Shown here piece by piece: positions 42,379-54,414 of a stretch of 64,000 nucleotides of DNA. Source of the stretch: Agromyces cerinus (GTDB lineage: Bacteria; Actinomycetota; Actinomycetes; Actinomycetales; Microbacteriaceae); assembly GCF_016907835.1 (NCBI RefSeq), contig NZ_JAFBCT010000001.1, positions 806,001 to 870,000 on the forward strand, written 5' to 3'. Both the position numbers and the translations under genes were made by a program. Position 1 is the first letter of the stretch. Each line of letters begins with the position of its first letter. The notes beneath the pieces were generated by a model that saw only the letters and a program-made list of their open reading frames with translations, had not been told where the DNA came from and ran no database searches.

Positions 42379-45300
42379 GTGCCCCGTCGTCGATCGCCCC
42401 TGCCCGCATTCCGCAGCACGGCGAGCCTCGTCCTTTCCGCCATCATCGCAATCTCGCTCGCCGTGAGCGGCACCTCGCCCGCCTTCGCGGAGGAGCCACC
42501 GCCTGCCGCACCGGTCGTCGAGACGCCCGCACCCGTCGTCGAGACGCCGACACCGGTCGAGCAACCCGATGAGCCGGGGGATTCCGACATCACGCCGGGT
42601 GCGTCCGTCGAGGGTTCCGTCTCCGCCGCCGATGGTTCGGCAGTGGGCGACGCCAGCGTGAACGCGTATCGCCTGAACGGCGAGTCGTTCGAGTATGTCG
42701 CCGGCGTCCTGACGGCAGGCGATGGCAGCTACGCCGTCGAGGCCCTGCCGGCCGGCACCTACACGCTGCAGTTCGGCCCGCCGTGGGAATCGGACCTCGT
42801 CGGCGAGTGGTGGGACGACAAGCCCGACGAATGGTCGGCTGATCAATTCGAGGTCGTCGACGGTGCCACCCTGTCGGGCATCGACGCTCAGCTCGCCACC
42901 GGAGACGTGTCCCCCGAGGGCGGCACGGTCTCGGGTGTCGTGACCGGGTCGGACGCCCAGCCGCTCGCCGGCGTCGGCGTCTCCGCCATGAGCGCGGACT
43001 GGAACAACTGGAGCTCCGCTGTCACCGACGCTGATGGGCGCTATGAGATCACTGGTCTCGCGGTCGGCGACTACACGATCTCATTCCAGCCGGACGCATT
43101 CGATCCGAGCGTCGTCTCCGGCTTCCTCGCCGAATACTGGGCCGACAAGCGGCTCTCCTACGAGGCCGATCTCGTGACGGTCGGGCCGGATGAGGCCGTC
43201 GCGGGCATCGACGCGCAGCTCGAACGCGGCGGAACCATCACCGGGGTCGTCGCTGCCGACGGCGGGCCGATCGCGGGCGTCGAGGTGTCGGCCGTCGGCT
43301 CCGGGTGGGGATCGGCGACGACCGACGAGGCCGGACGCTTCGAAATGACGGGCCTCGTCCCAGGCACGTACTCCGTCTGGTTCGCAATGCCGAGCGGCAG
43401 CCCGTACTTCAGCGGCGGCGCCGAGGTCGACGTGACTTCCGGCGGCATCGCCGAGCTCGACTTCGTTCCCGAGGGCGCTGCGAGCGTTCACGGACGCGTC
43501 TCTCTCGCCGACTCCGGGGCCGGCGTCGCGGGGGCGACGGTGACGCTGCACGCGCTCGGCGGTGCATCGGTCGGAACTGCGACGACCGATGCCGACGGCG
43601 ACTACGTCATCGCACCCATCGCGGCCGGGCGATACCTGCTCGAGGTCTCCGGGGCCGGTATCGGCACCACTTGGTCGGGCGGTTCACCCGACCGTTCGGG
43701 CGCGCAGAGCTTCCAGGTCGCTGCGGCCCATGAGACCACGGTGGATGTCGCCGCGCGTCACGGTGGATCCGGGGTGATCGAGGGCACGGTGTCGTCGATG
43801 ACCAACGACGGTGTGGTTCCTGCGGACGGCGCCTACGTCGAGCTCCACACCGAGCGCGGTATGGTGCGGAGCGCGATCACCGATGCCACCGGCGGCTACC
43901 GCTTCGAGGAGCTCGAGGCCGGAAGCTATGCGGTGCGGTTCGCGCAGCACGAATGGTCGTCGACCTCGTGGTGGTCCGACGGCGCGACGAGCGACGCGGC
44001 CCTGTTCTTCGACCTCGACGCGACCGGCACCGCCACGCACGACTTCACGCTGCCGGGCTTCGGCTGGATCACCGCGGCGCTCCCGGTCGACGGCGCCTAC
44101 ACGGGGTACCTCCACATGGAGGCGGTGGACGCCGTCACCGGCGAGGTCGTCGCTCGGGGCAGTTCGTTCGACGGGAACGAGTACACGCTGTTCGACGTGC
44201 CCGCCGGAGACGTCAAGGTGCGCTACTCCGGCCCGATCCGCGACTCGTGGTGGGGCGGTGCCGACTTCGCCAGTGCTCAGACGATCTCCGTGCCCATCGG
44301 CGGGGAGGCGAGGGCCGACGCGACCCTGTCGCTCGACACCGTGCTCAGTGGCATCGTCACCGCGCCCGACGAACAGCCCGTCGCCGGGGCGTCCGTCTAC
44401 ATCCGGCCCGACGACGGCTCGTCGGGTTCGTACTACGCGTCGACCGACGACACCGGCGTCTACCGGGTCACGGGGCTCGAGCCGGGCCGTTACACGGTGA
44501 GCGCACAGTCCATCGGAGCGAGCGCACACGAACCCGCGGTCGTCGAGATCGCCTTCGATGTCGCCGCTGTCACACGGGACATCCGGCTCAGCCAAGACGT
44601 GAAACTGGCCGGCACGATCACCCTCCAGGGGCAGCCGGTCGAGGGATGTCTGACCGCTCGGATCCTCGGCGCACAGGGCGCGGACGGCGACTGCACCGAT
44701 GCAAGCGGGTCCTACGAGCACTGGCTGGCACCCGGCGAGTACGACGTCTCGTTCCGCACGACCGCCGACCTCGGCGCGGCCGGCCTGTCGCACCGGGTGA
44801 CGATCGCTCCGAATCAGTCGGGAACGCTGGAGTTGAACTCCGACCTCGAGCCGGGTGGCGTCGTCGAGGGCACGGTCACCGCCGACCTTGGCGCCGGATC
44901 AGAACCGATCGAGGGCGTCTGGGTGACGGCCGTCGGCGACGCCGGACCCGCGGCATCGGCGGTGTCGGGCGTCGACGGCACCTACCGCTTCACCGGCCTG
45001 CAGAACGGAGTCCGGTACACCGTGCGGTTCGGGGACGTCTGGAGCGATCTGGGCATGGAGTGGTGGGACGGCGCGCCGACCCCTGATTCCGCGACGGCGG
45101 TCGTTCTCGGCGCCGAGCCGATGACGGGCGTCGATGCTGAGCTCACGCGCGGCGGCGCCGTCAGCGGCCGCATCACCGATGTCGACGGCCGCGGCGCGTC
45201 GTTCACGACCGTCGAGGTGTACTCGCCGAGCGGCGATCTTCTCGGAAAGCAGCAAGCCAACATCCATGGCGCATATCTGCTCACCGGGCTGGCGGCCGGC

Positions 45301-46251
45301 GACGTGACGTTGCGTTTCGTCCCATCGCAGCAATGGGCCCCCGGGTACCTGCCGGAATGGTGGAACGACGCCGGTTCGGTCGCCACTGCCGAGGTCGTCG
45401 CCGTGACCGCAGGCGAGGAGGCATCCCGCCTCGACGCCGTTCTGAACGAGGTCGGAACGGTGGCCGTCGAGTTGGGTGCTGCTGAGATCCACGGCGTGCC
45501 GAAGGTGGGCGAGACGCTGGAGGCCGCAGCCACCGTCACGACCGATGGCGCGTCGCTCGCCTTCGAATGGCTCGCCGATGACGCAGTGGTCGCCGGAGCG
45601 ACGGGCGCAGCACTCACCCTCACAGCCGATCTGGTCGGCAAGCGCATGTCGGTTCGGGTGACCGCCTCGGCAGACGGCTACCTGCCCACGACGCTGACGT
45701 CTCCGCAGACCGACTCGGTCGCGGGCACGGAACCCGACCCCGACCTGCCGCGGATCACCGGAACGCCGGTCGTCGGCGCCAAACTCGAAGCCGACCCCGG
45801 TGAGAAGGTGCGGGGCACGGCGTTCGCGTACCAGTGGTACGCCGACGGATCGCCGATCGACGGCGCGACCGACCCGACGCTGCGGCCGACGTCGGCGCAT
45901 GAGGGCACCCGGATCGAGGTGCGCGTCACCACGCTGCGCCGCGGCGTCGTGCTCGAGCGGCGGACGTCGACGCCGACCCTTCGGGTGCTGCTCGCAGACG
46001 TTCCGACCGTCTCAGGATCGGCGATCGCCGGATCGACCCTGACAGCGGATCCCGGTGCCTGGACGGCGGAGACCGAGCACACCTACCAGTGGTACGCGGG
46101 CGGCGAAGCGATCGAGGGCGCCACCGGCGCAACGCTCGAGCTCACGTTCGGACTCGCCGGAACTCGCATACGGGTGGGGGTTTCGGGCCACCTGCCCGGA
46201 TACCCGGTCGTGGAGCGGCGCTCGGAGTGGATTCAGGTCGTGCGCGGGTAG
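42379..46251 (+). CDS. Large secreted repeat protein (carboxypeptidase-regulatory-like and Ig-like repeats)
   Basis: A 1290-residue exported protein. Signal peptide about 1-37 (RRRSPLP, then a hydrophobic core, cleavage after SPAFA), followed by a PVVETP-rich linker. Residues about 60-1025 hold many beta-sandwich units of the carboxypeptidase-regulatory/Cna-B class, each with G-x-Y and GLxxGxYTVxF strands and several with an EWWxD-type loop. Residues about 1030-1290 are three Ig-like units with FEWLADDAVVAGATG, YQWYADGSPIDGATD and YQWYAGGEAIEGATG. No LPXTG or membrane anchor is visible at the C-terminus. The GTG at 42379 has GGAG 5 nt upstream. A surface adhesin or matrix protein is likely. 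Confidence 0.82.
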   Translation: MPRRRSPLPAFRSTASLVLSAIIAISLAVSGTSPAFAEEPPPAAPVVETPAPVVETPTPVEQPDEPGDSDITPGASVEGSVSAADGSAVGDASVNAYRLNGESFEYVAGVLTAGDGSYAVEALPAGTYTLQFGPPWESDLVGEWWDDKPDEWSADQFEVVDGATLSGIDAQLATGDVSPEGGTVSGVVTGSDAQPLAGVGVSAMSADWNNWSSAVTDADGRYEITGLAVGDYTISFQPDAFDPSVVSGFLAEYWADKRLSYEADLVTVGPDEAVAGIDAQLERGGTITGVVAADGGPIAGVEVSAVGSGWGSATTDEAGRFEMTGLVPGTYSVWFAMPSGSPYFSGGAEVDVTSGGIAELDFVPEGAASVHGRVSLADSGAGVAGATVTLHALGGASVGTATTDADGDYVIAPIAAGRYLLEVSGAGIGTTWSGGSPDRSGAQSFQVAAAHETTVDVAARHGGSGVIEGTVSSMTNDGVVPADGAYVELHTERGMVRSAITDATGGYRFEELEAGSYAVRFAQHEWSSTSWWSDGATSDAALFFDLDATGTATHDFTLPGFGWITAALPVDGAYTGYLHMEAVDAVTGEVVARGSSFDGNEYTLFDVPAGDVKVRYSGPIRDSWWGGADFASAQTISVPIGGEARADATLSLDTVLSGIVTAPDEQPVAGASVYIRPDDGSSGSYYASTDDTGVYRVTGLEPGRYTVSAQSIGASAHEPAVVEIAFDVAAVTRDIRLSQDVKLAGTITLQGQPVEGCLTARILGAQGADGDCTDASGSYEHWLAPGEYDVSFRTTADLGAAGLSHRVTIAPNQSGTLELNSDLEPGGVVEGTVTADLGAGSEPIEGVWVTAVGDAGPAASAVSGVDGTYRFTGLQNGVRYTVRFGDVWSDLGMEWWDGAPTPDSATAVVLGAEPMTGVDAELTRGGAVSGRITDVDGRGASFTTVEVYSPSGDLLGKQQANIHGAYLLTGLAAGDVTLRFVPSQQWAPGYLPEWWNDAGSVATAEVVAVTAGEEASRLDAVLNEVGTVAVELGAAEIHGVPKVGETLEAAATVTTDGASLAFEWLADDAVVAGATGAALTLTADLVGKRMSVRVTASADGYLPTTLTSPQTDSVAGTEPDPDLPRITGTPVVGAKLEADPGEKVRGTAFAYQWYADGSPIDGATDPTLRPTSAHEGTRIEVRVTTLRRGVVLERRTSTPTLRVLLADVPTVSGSAIAGSTLTADPGAWTAETEHTYQWYAGGEAIEGATGATLELTFGLAGTRIRVGVSGHLPGYPVVERRSEWIQVVRG

Positions 46252-46322
46252 CGCACTCCGGGGTCGGCGCGACCGGCCCCGGCCCGCTTCCGGAATCGGC
46301 GCGGGCGGTGGTGTGCGCCTGC

Positions 46323-46335
46323 GAGAATGGGGCGC

Positions 46336-46338
<3 letters not shown>
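46323..46338 (+). promoter_or_regulatory. Possible leaderless promoter of ahcY
   Basis: GAGAAT at 46323-46328 lies 7 nt before the ATG at 46336. The hexamer lacks the first T but keeps the final AT and the spacing seen at other genes; no ribosome site is present. Confidence 0.4.
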
Positions 46339-47811
<1,473 letters not shown>

Positions 47812-47820
47812 GACGGCAGG

Positions 47821-47845
47821 CGGATGCCGCGGCTCGCGGCATCCG
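47821..47845. terminator. Terminator hairpin between ahcY and the RDD gene
   Basis: CGGATGCCGCG (47821-47831) pairs with CGCGGCATCCG (47835-47845) around GCT: an 11-bp perfect stem 9 bp after the ahcY stop, usable from both sides. Each arm contains the CGGATGCC octamer. Confidence 0.75.
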
Positions 47846-47882
47846 TCGGGCCCGACCCGTCGCGTGCCGCCGTTCCGACGAC

Positions 47883-48725
47883 TCAGCGCTCGGGGAAGCC
47901 TGGCGGCGTCGCCGTGAGCACGGGGGCCAGCGCCGTCATCCGAGCGTCCACGAGCGAGAGTGCGACGGCATCGCGCTCGCGCCGGAGCGCCGCAACGCCC
48001 GCGAGGAAGAGCTCGGGCGGTGCATCGGGCAGCGGCGAGACGAACGGGGCCACTTCGGCGGCGAGCGCCGCCGACACGCGCATGCGGCTCTCGGGTACGA
48101 GGTGCGCGGCGTTCGTGAAGAAGGCGGCGACGCGGCGTGCGAGCGGGTCGGGCAGGCGCGCGACGTCGGCGATCGCGGCCCACGAGACGAGCTGGGGCGG
48201 CACGCCGAATGCGGTCGACGGCAGCTTGGGCACCCGCTCGACCTGGCCGTGGGTGCCCGCGAGCAGGTCGCCGAGTCGCTTCGACGACGGATTCAGGAAG
48301 CCGACGAGCACGGCGAGACCGCCGAACGTCAGGTAGATCTCGACGACGCCGGTGAGCGCGCGGATGAACGCGTGCCGGAAACCGATCGCCCCGCCGTCGT
48401 CGCGCACCACCCGCAGCCCCATCGCGAGCTTGCCGAGCGAGCGGCCGCGCGACGCCGTCTCGACCGCCGTGGGGACGATCACGATGCAGGTCACGATGCC
48501 CGCGATCAGAATGGCCTGGAAGCCCGTCTGGTCGATGCCGAGCCCGGAGAGGGCGAGGAGGAGGCCGATGATCAGGAGCACGGAGAGGAGCACGTCGATG
48601 ATCGCGCCGCCGGCGCGGATGATGGCGCTCGCGGGTCGCACATCGAGTGTGACGGCCTCGCCGGTGACGACGCCCTCGTCGTCGATTCGGCTCACGAGCT
48701 GTGCGACGACCGGGGCATCTGCCAT
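47883..48725 (-). CDS. RDD family membrane protein
   Basis: A 280-residue protein. Residues about 28-165 form the RDD domain with two to three membrane segments (AIIRAGGAIIDVLLSVLLII; then a second near 70-90) and the motif GRSLGKLAMGLRVVRDDGG, followed by RHAFIRAL. The C-terminal 100 residues are soluble and helical. RDD proteins have been linked to ion transport and envelope integrity; the specific role is unknown. ATG at 48725 lies 17 bp from the divergent SpoIIM-like start. Confidence 0.87.
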   Translation of the reverse strand: MADAPVVAQLVSRIDDEGVVTGEAVTLDVRPASAIIRAGGAIIDVLLSVLLIIGLLLALSGLGIDQTGFQAILIAGIVTCIVIVPTAVETASRGRSLGKLAMGLRVVRDDGGAIGFRHAFIRALTGVVEIYLTFGGLAVLVGFLNPSSKRLGDLLAGTHGQVERVPKLPSTAFGVPPQLVSWAAIADVARLPDPLARRVAAFFTNAAHLVPESRMRVSAALAAEVAPFVSPLPDAPPELFLAGVAALRRERDAVALSLVDARMTALAPVLTATPPGFPER

Positions 48726-48742
48726 GGGTAGTATTCAAGCAG
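48726..48742. promoter_or_regulatory. 17-bp divergent promoter region, both sides leaderless
   Basis: Between the two start codons lie only 17 bp. Plus strand: TAGTAT (48729-48734), 8 nt, ATG at 48743. Minus strand: TTGAAT (48733-48738), 7 nt, ATG at 48725. The two -10 hexamers overlap by 2 bp, and each -35 must lie in the other gene. Confidence 0.6.
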
Positions 48743-49738
48743 ATGGACCTCGATGCGCTCGCCTCCGCCCGTCACGACGACTGGCAGCGGCTCGACGCGC
48801 TCGCACGCCGCCGCCGGCTCGATGGCGCTGAGGCCGACGAGCTCATCGAGCGCTATCAGAGCGCGGCATCCGACCTCTCGCTCGTGCAGACGACCGCGGG
48901 TGCGACGCCGCTCGGCGATCGCCTCTCGGTCACGCTCGCGCGGGCCAGGCTCGCGTTCACCGGTGCACCCGAGAACCCGCTCCGGCAGTTCACGCGGTTC
49001 GCGGTCGTGAGCCTGCCCGCCGCCCTGTACCGGCTCCGCTGGCTGACGCTCGCCGTGGCGGTCGTCACGGTCGTCGTGGCCGCGCTCTACGCGTGGTGGA
49101 TCAGCGCCGACCCGCGCGTGCTCGCGGCGCTCGGCAGCGAGGAGGAGCTGCGCCAGCTCGCCGAGGAGGGCTTCGTCGCCTACTACTCGGAGAACCCCGC
49201 TGCATCGTTCGCGGGCGCGGTCTGGACGAACAACGCGTGGATCGCGGCCCAGTGCGTGGCCTTCGGAATCCTCGGCGTGTGGGTGCCGTGGGTGATCCTG
49301 CAGAACGCGCAGAACCTGGGCGTCAATGCCGCGGTCATGTTCGCCTACGACGAGGCCGACACGTTCTTCCTCTACATCGCACCGCACGGCCTGCTCGAGC
49401 TCACCTGCGTCTTCGTGGCGGCGGCCGCCGGCCTTCGCATCTTCTGGGCCTGGGTGGCCCCGGGCGCCCGGCCTCGAGGCGTCGCGCTCGCCGAAGACGC
49501 CCGCGCGCTCTTCAGCGTCGCGATCGGCCTCGTGTTCTTCCTCTTCGTGTCGGGCATCATCGAGGGATTCGTCACGCCGGCGCCCTGGCCCTGGCCGGTG
49601 AAGATCGGCATCGGCGTCGCGGCGCTCGGCGGGTTCCTCGCGTACATGCTCGTGCTCGGTGGCCGCGCGAGTCGTGCGGGCGAGACGGGCGACCTCGTCG
49701 AGTTCGATGCGGGTTCGCAGCGCATCGTCGCCGGCTGA
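48743..49738 (+). CDS. SpoIIM-like (stage II sporulation protein M family) membrane protein
   Basis: A 331-residue protein with about six membrane segments after a soluble helical N-terminus (MDLDALASARHDDWQRLDAL). The family pattern is seen in FAGAVWTNNAWIAAQCVAFG, then LQNAQNLGVNAAVMFAYDEA and APHGLLELTCVFVAAAAGLR. In non-sporulating actinobacteria this protein is paired with an RDD protein and with the DUF58/MoxR group, as here, and probably forms part of a membrane complex. Start ATG 48743 is fixed by the -10 spacing. Confidence 0.87.
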   Translation: MDLDALASARHDDWQRLDALARRRRLDGAEADELIERYQSAASDLSLVQTTAGATPLGDRLSVTLARARLAFTGAPENPLRQFTRFAVVSLPAALYRLRWLTLAVAVVTVVVAALYAWWISADPRVLAALGSEEELRQLAEEGFVAYYSENPAASFAGAVWTNNAWIAAQCVAFGILGVWVPWVILQNAQNLGVNAAVMFAYDEADTFFLYIAPHGLLELTCVFVAAAAGLRIFWAWVAPGARPRGVALAEDARALFSVAIGLVFFLFVSGIIEGFVTPAPWPWPVKIGIGVAALGGFLAYMLVLGGRASRAGETGDLVEFDAGSQRIVAG

Positions 49739-49766
49739 TCCGACGCGTCGCTCGAGACTGCAGAGA

Positions 49767-49806
49767 CGACGACGGCGGATGTCCCGTGGGACATCCGCCG
49801 TCGTCG
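49767..49806. terminator. Bidirectional terminator with a perfect 19-bp inverted repeat
   Basis: Bases 49767-49785 and 49788-49806 are exact inverted repeats with only GT between them. It lies between the convergent SpoIIM-like and aquaporin genes, 28 bp and 9 bp from their stops. In RNA the central bases would open to a loop of 4-6 nt. No U run. Confidence 0.85.
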
Positions 49807-49815
49807 ACTGCGAGG

Positions 49816-50571
49816 TTACGCGGTGAGCTGCTTCGAGCGGTCGAAGACGAGCTTGTAGATGAGCCCGGCGATCACCGCACCGAGGATCGGGGCGACGATC
49901 GACACCCAGAGCTGGGTCCACGCGATGCCGCCGCCGTAGAGCGCGGTGGCGATCGAACGGGCCGGGTTGAACGAGGCGTTCGACACGGGGATCGCGATGA
50001 GCGCGAGCAGGGTGAGGGTGAGGCCGATCGCGAGCGGGGCGAAGCCGACGGCGGCGCGGGTGCTCGTGACTCCGAGGATCACGAAGAGGAAGATCGCCGT
50101 CGCGACGGTCTCGATGAGGAAGACCGAGCCGAGGCCGTAGCCGCCGGGGGAGAGCTCGTCGTACCCGGTCGAGGCGCCCGTGAACTTGGCGATGTCGAAC
50201 AGCGGGCCGGCCGAGAGGATTCCGAGGAGCACGGTGGTCGCCAGGATGCCGCCGAGGATCTGCACCGCGATGTACGGGCCGACCGCCTTCCACGAGAACT
50301 TGCCGGCGACGGCGAGGCCGATGCTCACGGCGGGGTTGAAGTGCCCGCCCGAGACCGGGCCGAACGCGTACGCGCCGACGACGACCGTGAGGCCGAGGGC
50401 CAGGGAGACGCCGAGGAAGCCGACGTTCAGGCCGCCCTCTCCGCCGTTGAAGCCGGCGGCGAACAACACGGTGCCGATGACACCGAAGACGAGGACGAAG
50501 GTGCCGATGAACTCGGCGGTGAGCTTCTGCGCGGTCGAGGGAGCCTCGACGGTCGTTGTTGCGTCAGACAC
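49816..50571 (-). CDS. aqpZ: MIP-family aquaporin, AqpZ-like
   Basis: A 251-residue channel with six membrane segments and both pore motifs: GGHFNPAVS and NASFNPARS. It opens VSDATTTVEAPSTAQKLTAE and has a glycine-rich loop FNGGEGGLNVG after the first helix. The residue pattern suits a water-type channel more than a glycerol facilitator, but this cannot be settled by eye. The GTG at 50571 is preceded by AAAGGA. Confidence 0.9.
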   Translation of the reverse strand: MSDATTTVEAPSTAQKLTAEFIGTFVLVFGVIGTVLFAAGFNGGEGGLNVGFLGVSLALGLTVVVGAYAFGPVSGGHFNPAVSIGLAVAGKFSWKAVGPYIAVQILGGILATTVLLGILSAGPLFDIAKFTGASTGYDELSPGGYGLGSVFLIETVATAIFLFVILGVTSTRAAVGFAPLAIGLTLTLLALIAIPVSNASFNPARSIATALYGGGIAWTQLWVSIVAPILGAVIAGLIYKLVFDRSKQLTA

Positions 50572-50773
50572 AGGGGTCCTTTCGTAGGGGAGACAAGACG
50601 GAATCGGCGCCAACCCCCTGGCGCCTCAAGCGAACCTATCGACCGCCCAGCCCGCCGTGCGGGAACCGCGCGCGAATGTTGTGAATCCGCTGGGCATCGG
50701 CGACGCGCCGCGCCATCCGACGTCATACGGGGTCAGATGACGCGGCGCAGCCGTCGGACCGGTGGCGGTGTAC

Positions 50774-52111
50774 TCAGAGCCGGCCGGAAGCCTTCAGCTC
50801 GAGATAGAGGTCGGCGAGCGCCGGCGGGAGCTCCTGCGGGGATGCGGTCACGGTGAGGCCGCCGAGTCGGCGTACCGCGGCGCCGACGCGTTCGCCGTCG
50901 AGGAGGCCCCGTTCGGCCGCGGCGGCGGCGTAGACCTGCTCGAGGTCCTCGCGCGCACGCGCGGCGTCGATCAGGGCGGGATCCGCGACGGACGCGACGA
51001 CCACGGTGTGCCGCGCGGTCAACTGCGGAAGCATGGAGAGCAGCCCGCGCGCGGTTCCAGGGGAGTCGGCGGCGGTGAGCAGCACGACGAGCGCGTGCCG
51101 ACTCGTGATGCGGCGCACCTGCCCCGGCACGGCGGCCCAGTCGGCCTCGATCAGCTCGGCGTCGATGCCCGCCATGGAGTCGACCATGCGGGCGAGCAGC
51201 GCCGGGCCGCTGGCGCCGTGCACGCGGCCACGGAGCCGGCGATCCCACGCGAGGAAGTCGACCTTGTCTCCGGCGTGCGAGGCCAGCGCGGCGAGTAGGA
51301 GCGATGCCTCGAATGCCGTGTCGAGGCGGGGCTCGTCGGCGATGCGGGCCGCTGCCGTACGCGACGTGTCGGTCACGATCACGATGCGCCGGTCGCGCTC
51401 GGGTCGCCAGGTGCGCACCATGAGTCGCGCATTGCCGGGCACCTCGGGGTCGGTGTGCCTCGCCGTGGCCCGCCAGTCGATCGATCGCACGTCGTCGCCG
51501 CGCACGTACTCCCTGATCGAGTCGAACTCGGTTCCCTGACCGCGGATGAGGAGCGGCGTCCGCCCGTCGAGCTCGCGCAGGCGGGTGAGTCGCGACGGCA
51601 GGTGCACCCGCGAGTGGAAGGGCGGGAGCACGCGGATCCGGCCGGGTGCGGAGAGCGTCGCCTGGCGCGACCAGAGCCCGAGGGGGCCGGCCGAGCGGAT
51701 CGTGACCTGGTCGCTGCGTCGGTCGCCGCGCCGCCACGGCGTGAGCTGGAGCGTGATGCGACGTCGTTCGAACGGGGGAACGCGGAGCCGGGTGCGGTTG
51801 CGGCCGGCGACCCCGGCCGACGGCTCCCAGCCGTCCCGCACGGTGGCGCGGAGCATCCGCTGGCCCAGGTTCTCGACACTGAGCACCGCCGTCACCGGCT
51901 CGCCGAGCCGCACCCGGTCGGGCAGGTCGCGGCGCAGCGCCACCCGCCGCGGCGAGGCGGCGAGCGAGAGGTCGAGCACGCCCGCTCCCACGACCAGCAC
52001 GAGCCAGCCGACGAGCGCGAGCCATGCCTCGGGCGCGCCGACGACGCCCGCGAGGACGACGGGAACGACGCCGAGCGCGACGAGGAGGGCGAACCGACCG
52101 GTCAGTGCCAT
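50774..52111 (-). CDS. DUF58 domain membrane protein
   Basis: A 445-residue protein. Two N-terminal hydrophobic segments (about 6-50) are followed by a soluble part with the DUF58 core GQGTEFDSIREYVRGDDVRS, IDWRATARH, and a von Willebrand-like end (VIVTDTSRTAAARIADEP). It is the last gene of a five-gene operon and normally works with the MoxR ATPase encoded immediately upstream, probably in assembly of an envelope complex. The stop of moxR lies 18 bp before its ATG. Confidence 0.9.
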   Translation of the reverse strand: MALTGRFALLVALGVVPVVLAGVVGAPEAWLALVGWLVLVVGAGVLDLSLAASPRRVALRRDLPDRVRLGEPVTAVLSVENLGQRMLRATVRDGWEPSAGVAGRNRTRLRVPPFERRRITLQLTPWRRGDRRSDQVTIRSAGPLGLWSRQATLSAPGRIRVLPPFHSRVHLPSRLTRLRELDGRTPLLIRGQGTEFDSIREYVRGDDVRSIDWRATARHTDPEVPGNARLMVRTWRPERDRRIVIVTDTSRTAAARIADEPRLDTAFEASLLLAALASHAGDKVDFLAWDRRLRGRVHGASGPALLARMVDSMAGIDAELIEADWAAVPGQVRRITSRHALVVLLTAADSPGTARGLLSMLPQLTARHTVVVASVADPALIDAARAREDLEQVYAAAAAERGLLDGERVGAAVRRLGGLTVTASPQELPPALADLYLELKASGRL

Positions 52112-52129
52112 CAGAGGATCCGGGTCATC

Positions 52130-53115
<986 letters not shown>

Positions 53116-53119
<4 letters not shown>

Positions 53120-54414
53120 GGTCGCCTTCCTGTGGGGTCGTCACGATCGGGGTGCGCGGTGCTCCGCGGGTCCAGTGAACGCTGCACGTCGGCTTCGAGG
53201 TCCGCGAGCCGTGCGCCGAGGTCGACGAGCGCGCGGTCGTCGCCGGGCAGGTCGTCGACGAGCAGGCGGTGCACGGATGCCCCGTCACGGCCGGTCGCCC
53301 GCGCGGCGGCGTCGGTGACCTCGTCGACGCCGGCCGAACGGGGCAGTCGCAGCATGCGCGCGATGCGGAGGATCGTGCCGATGCGGAGCTGATCGAGTGC
53401 GTGCGTACGGGAGGCCGTGCGGGCGTAGAGCCGGGCGCGACCCCTGCTCGTCTCACCTGCGGGCACGTGCACGGGGAGGCGCTCGACGACGAGCGGCCCG
53501 AACCGTCGACCCTGCCAGATGCCCGCGACGATGGTGACGACGATCGCGAGCGTCATCACGGGGCTCACCCAACCCGGCGTGAGCTCGGCCAGGGTCGGGG
53601 CGTCGGCGGCATCGACGTCGCCGGGGCCGGGCAGGTACCAGACGAGTCCGTCGGTCGCGCCCGTCAGCCCGATCGCGAGTGCGGCGTTGCCGGCCTCGGT
53701 GATGGTCTGGTTCGCGAACACGCTCGTCGACCCGACGATCGTGAGGTCGGCACCGCTCGGGGCCGGGCCGGTCGCGACCGCGAAGCCGAACTCGCCGTCG
53801 CGGAAGCAGCCCTGCCAGCCGTCGTCGGCGGCCTCGTCGTCGACGGTGACCAGCCGCTGGCCGTCGGAGAGCGAACCGGCGCGTTCGGCGGGACCGAGGT
53901 CGCACGAGACCTCGTCGAGGGGACCGCTTGCGGCGCCCGCGAACCGGATGCCCGGTGCGAGCGTCTCGAGGGCCGTGAACCCGGGCTCGACCACGACGAG
54001 GCGGTCGGCGGCCTCGGAGAGCTCCGTCAGGCGGCGCTCGTCGAGGATCGCGTACTCGTCGTAGAGCAGCACGGTCGCCGTGCCGTCGGCTGCGTCGATC
54101 GCGGCGTCGAACGAGCGCGCCTCGGTGACGACGACCCCGTGATCGCGGAGCACCTCGACGAGCGCCTTCGCTCCGTCGGGCGCGGGATTGTCGGCCGCGA
54201 GCGGCGAGCCCGGCGTGCGCGCGCCGCCCTGGATCACCATCACGATGAGGGCGCCGAGCACGAGCACGGCCGCGATCACGAGCCAGGCGCGGCTGCGCTT
54301 CAGGAACGCCCGCACCGTCGGGGTCACGGCGGGTGCGGTCGCGCCGCCTCCTGCGCCGCCGGTGGTCGTCGGCGCCCCGGGACTCGCGTCCCGGGTCTCG
54401 ACCGACGCGGTCAT
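53116..54414 (-). CDS. DUF4350 domain membrane protein
   Basis: A 432-residue protein with a membrane segment near residues 38-58 (AWLVIAAVLVLGALIVMVIQ), an extracytoplasmic DUF4350 domain (GAKALVEVLRDHGVVVTEAR; ATVLLYDEYAILDERRLTEL) and a second membrane segment near 290, followed by a cytoplasmic tail. It is the usual partner of DUF4129 and MoxR genes. It overlaps both neighbours by 4 bp. Confidence 0.85.

Noticed and set aside
46258..46280. GC-rich partial inverted repeat after the repeat-protein gene
   Set aside because: The arms pair only with a bulge; not strong enough to call a terminator.
46252..46335. SAH or SAM riboswitch upstream of ahcY
   Set aside because: The gap is only 84 bp, no recognised fold could be traced, and the -10 spacing suggests almost no leader.
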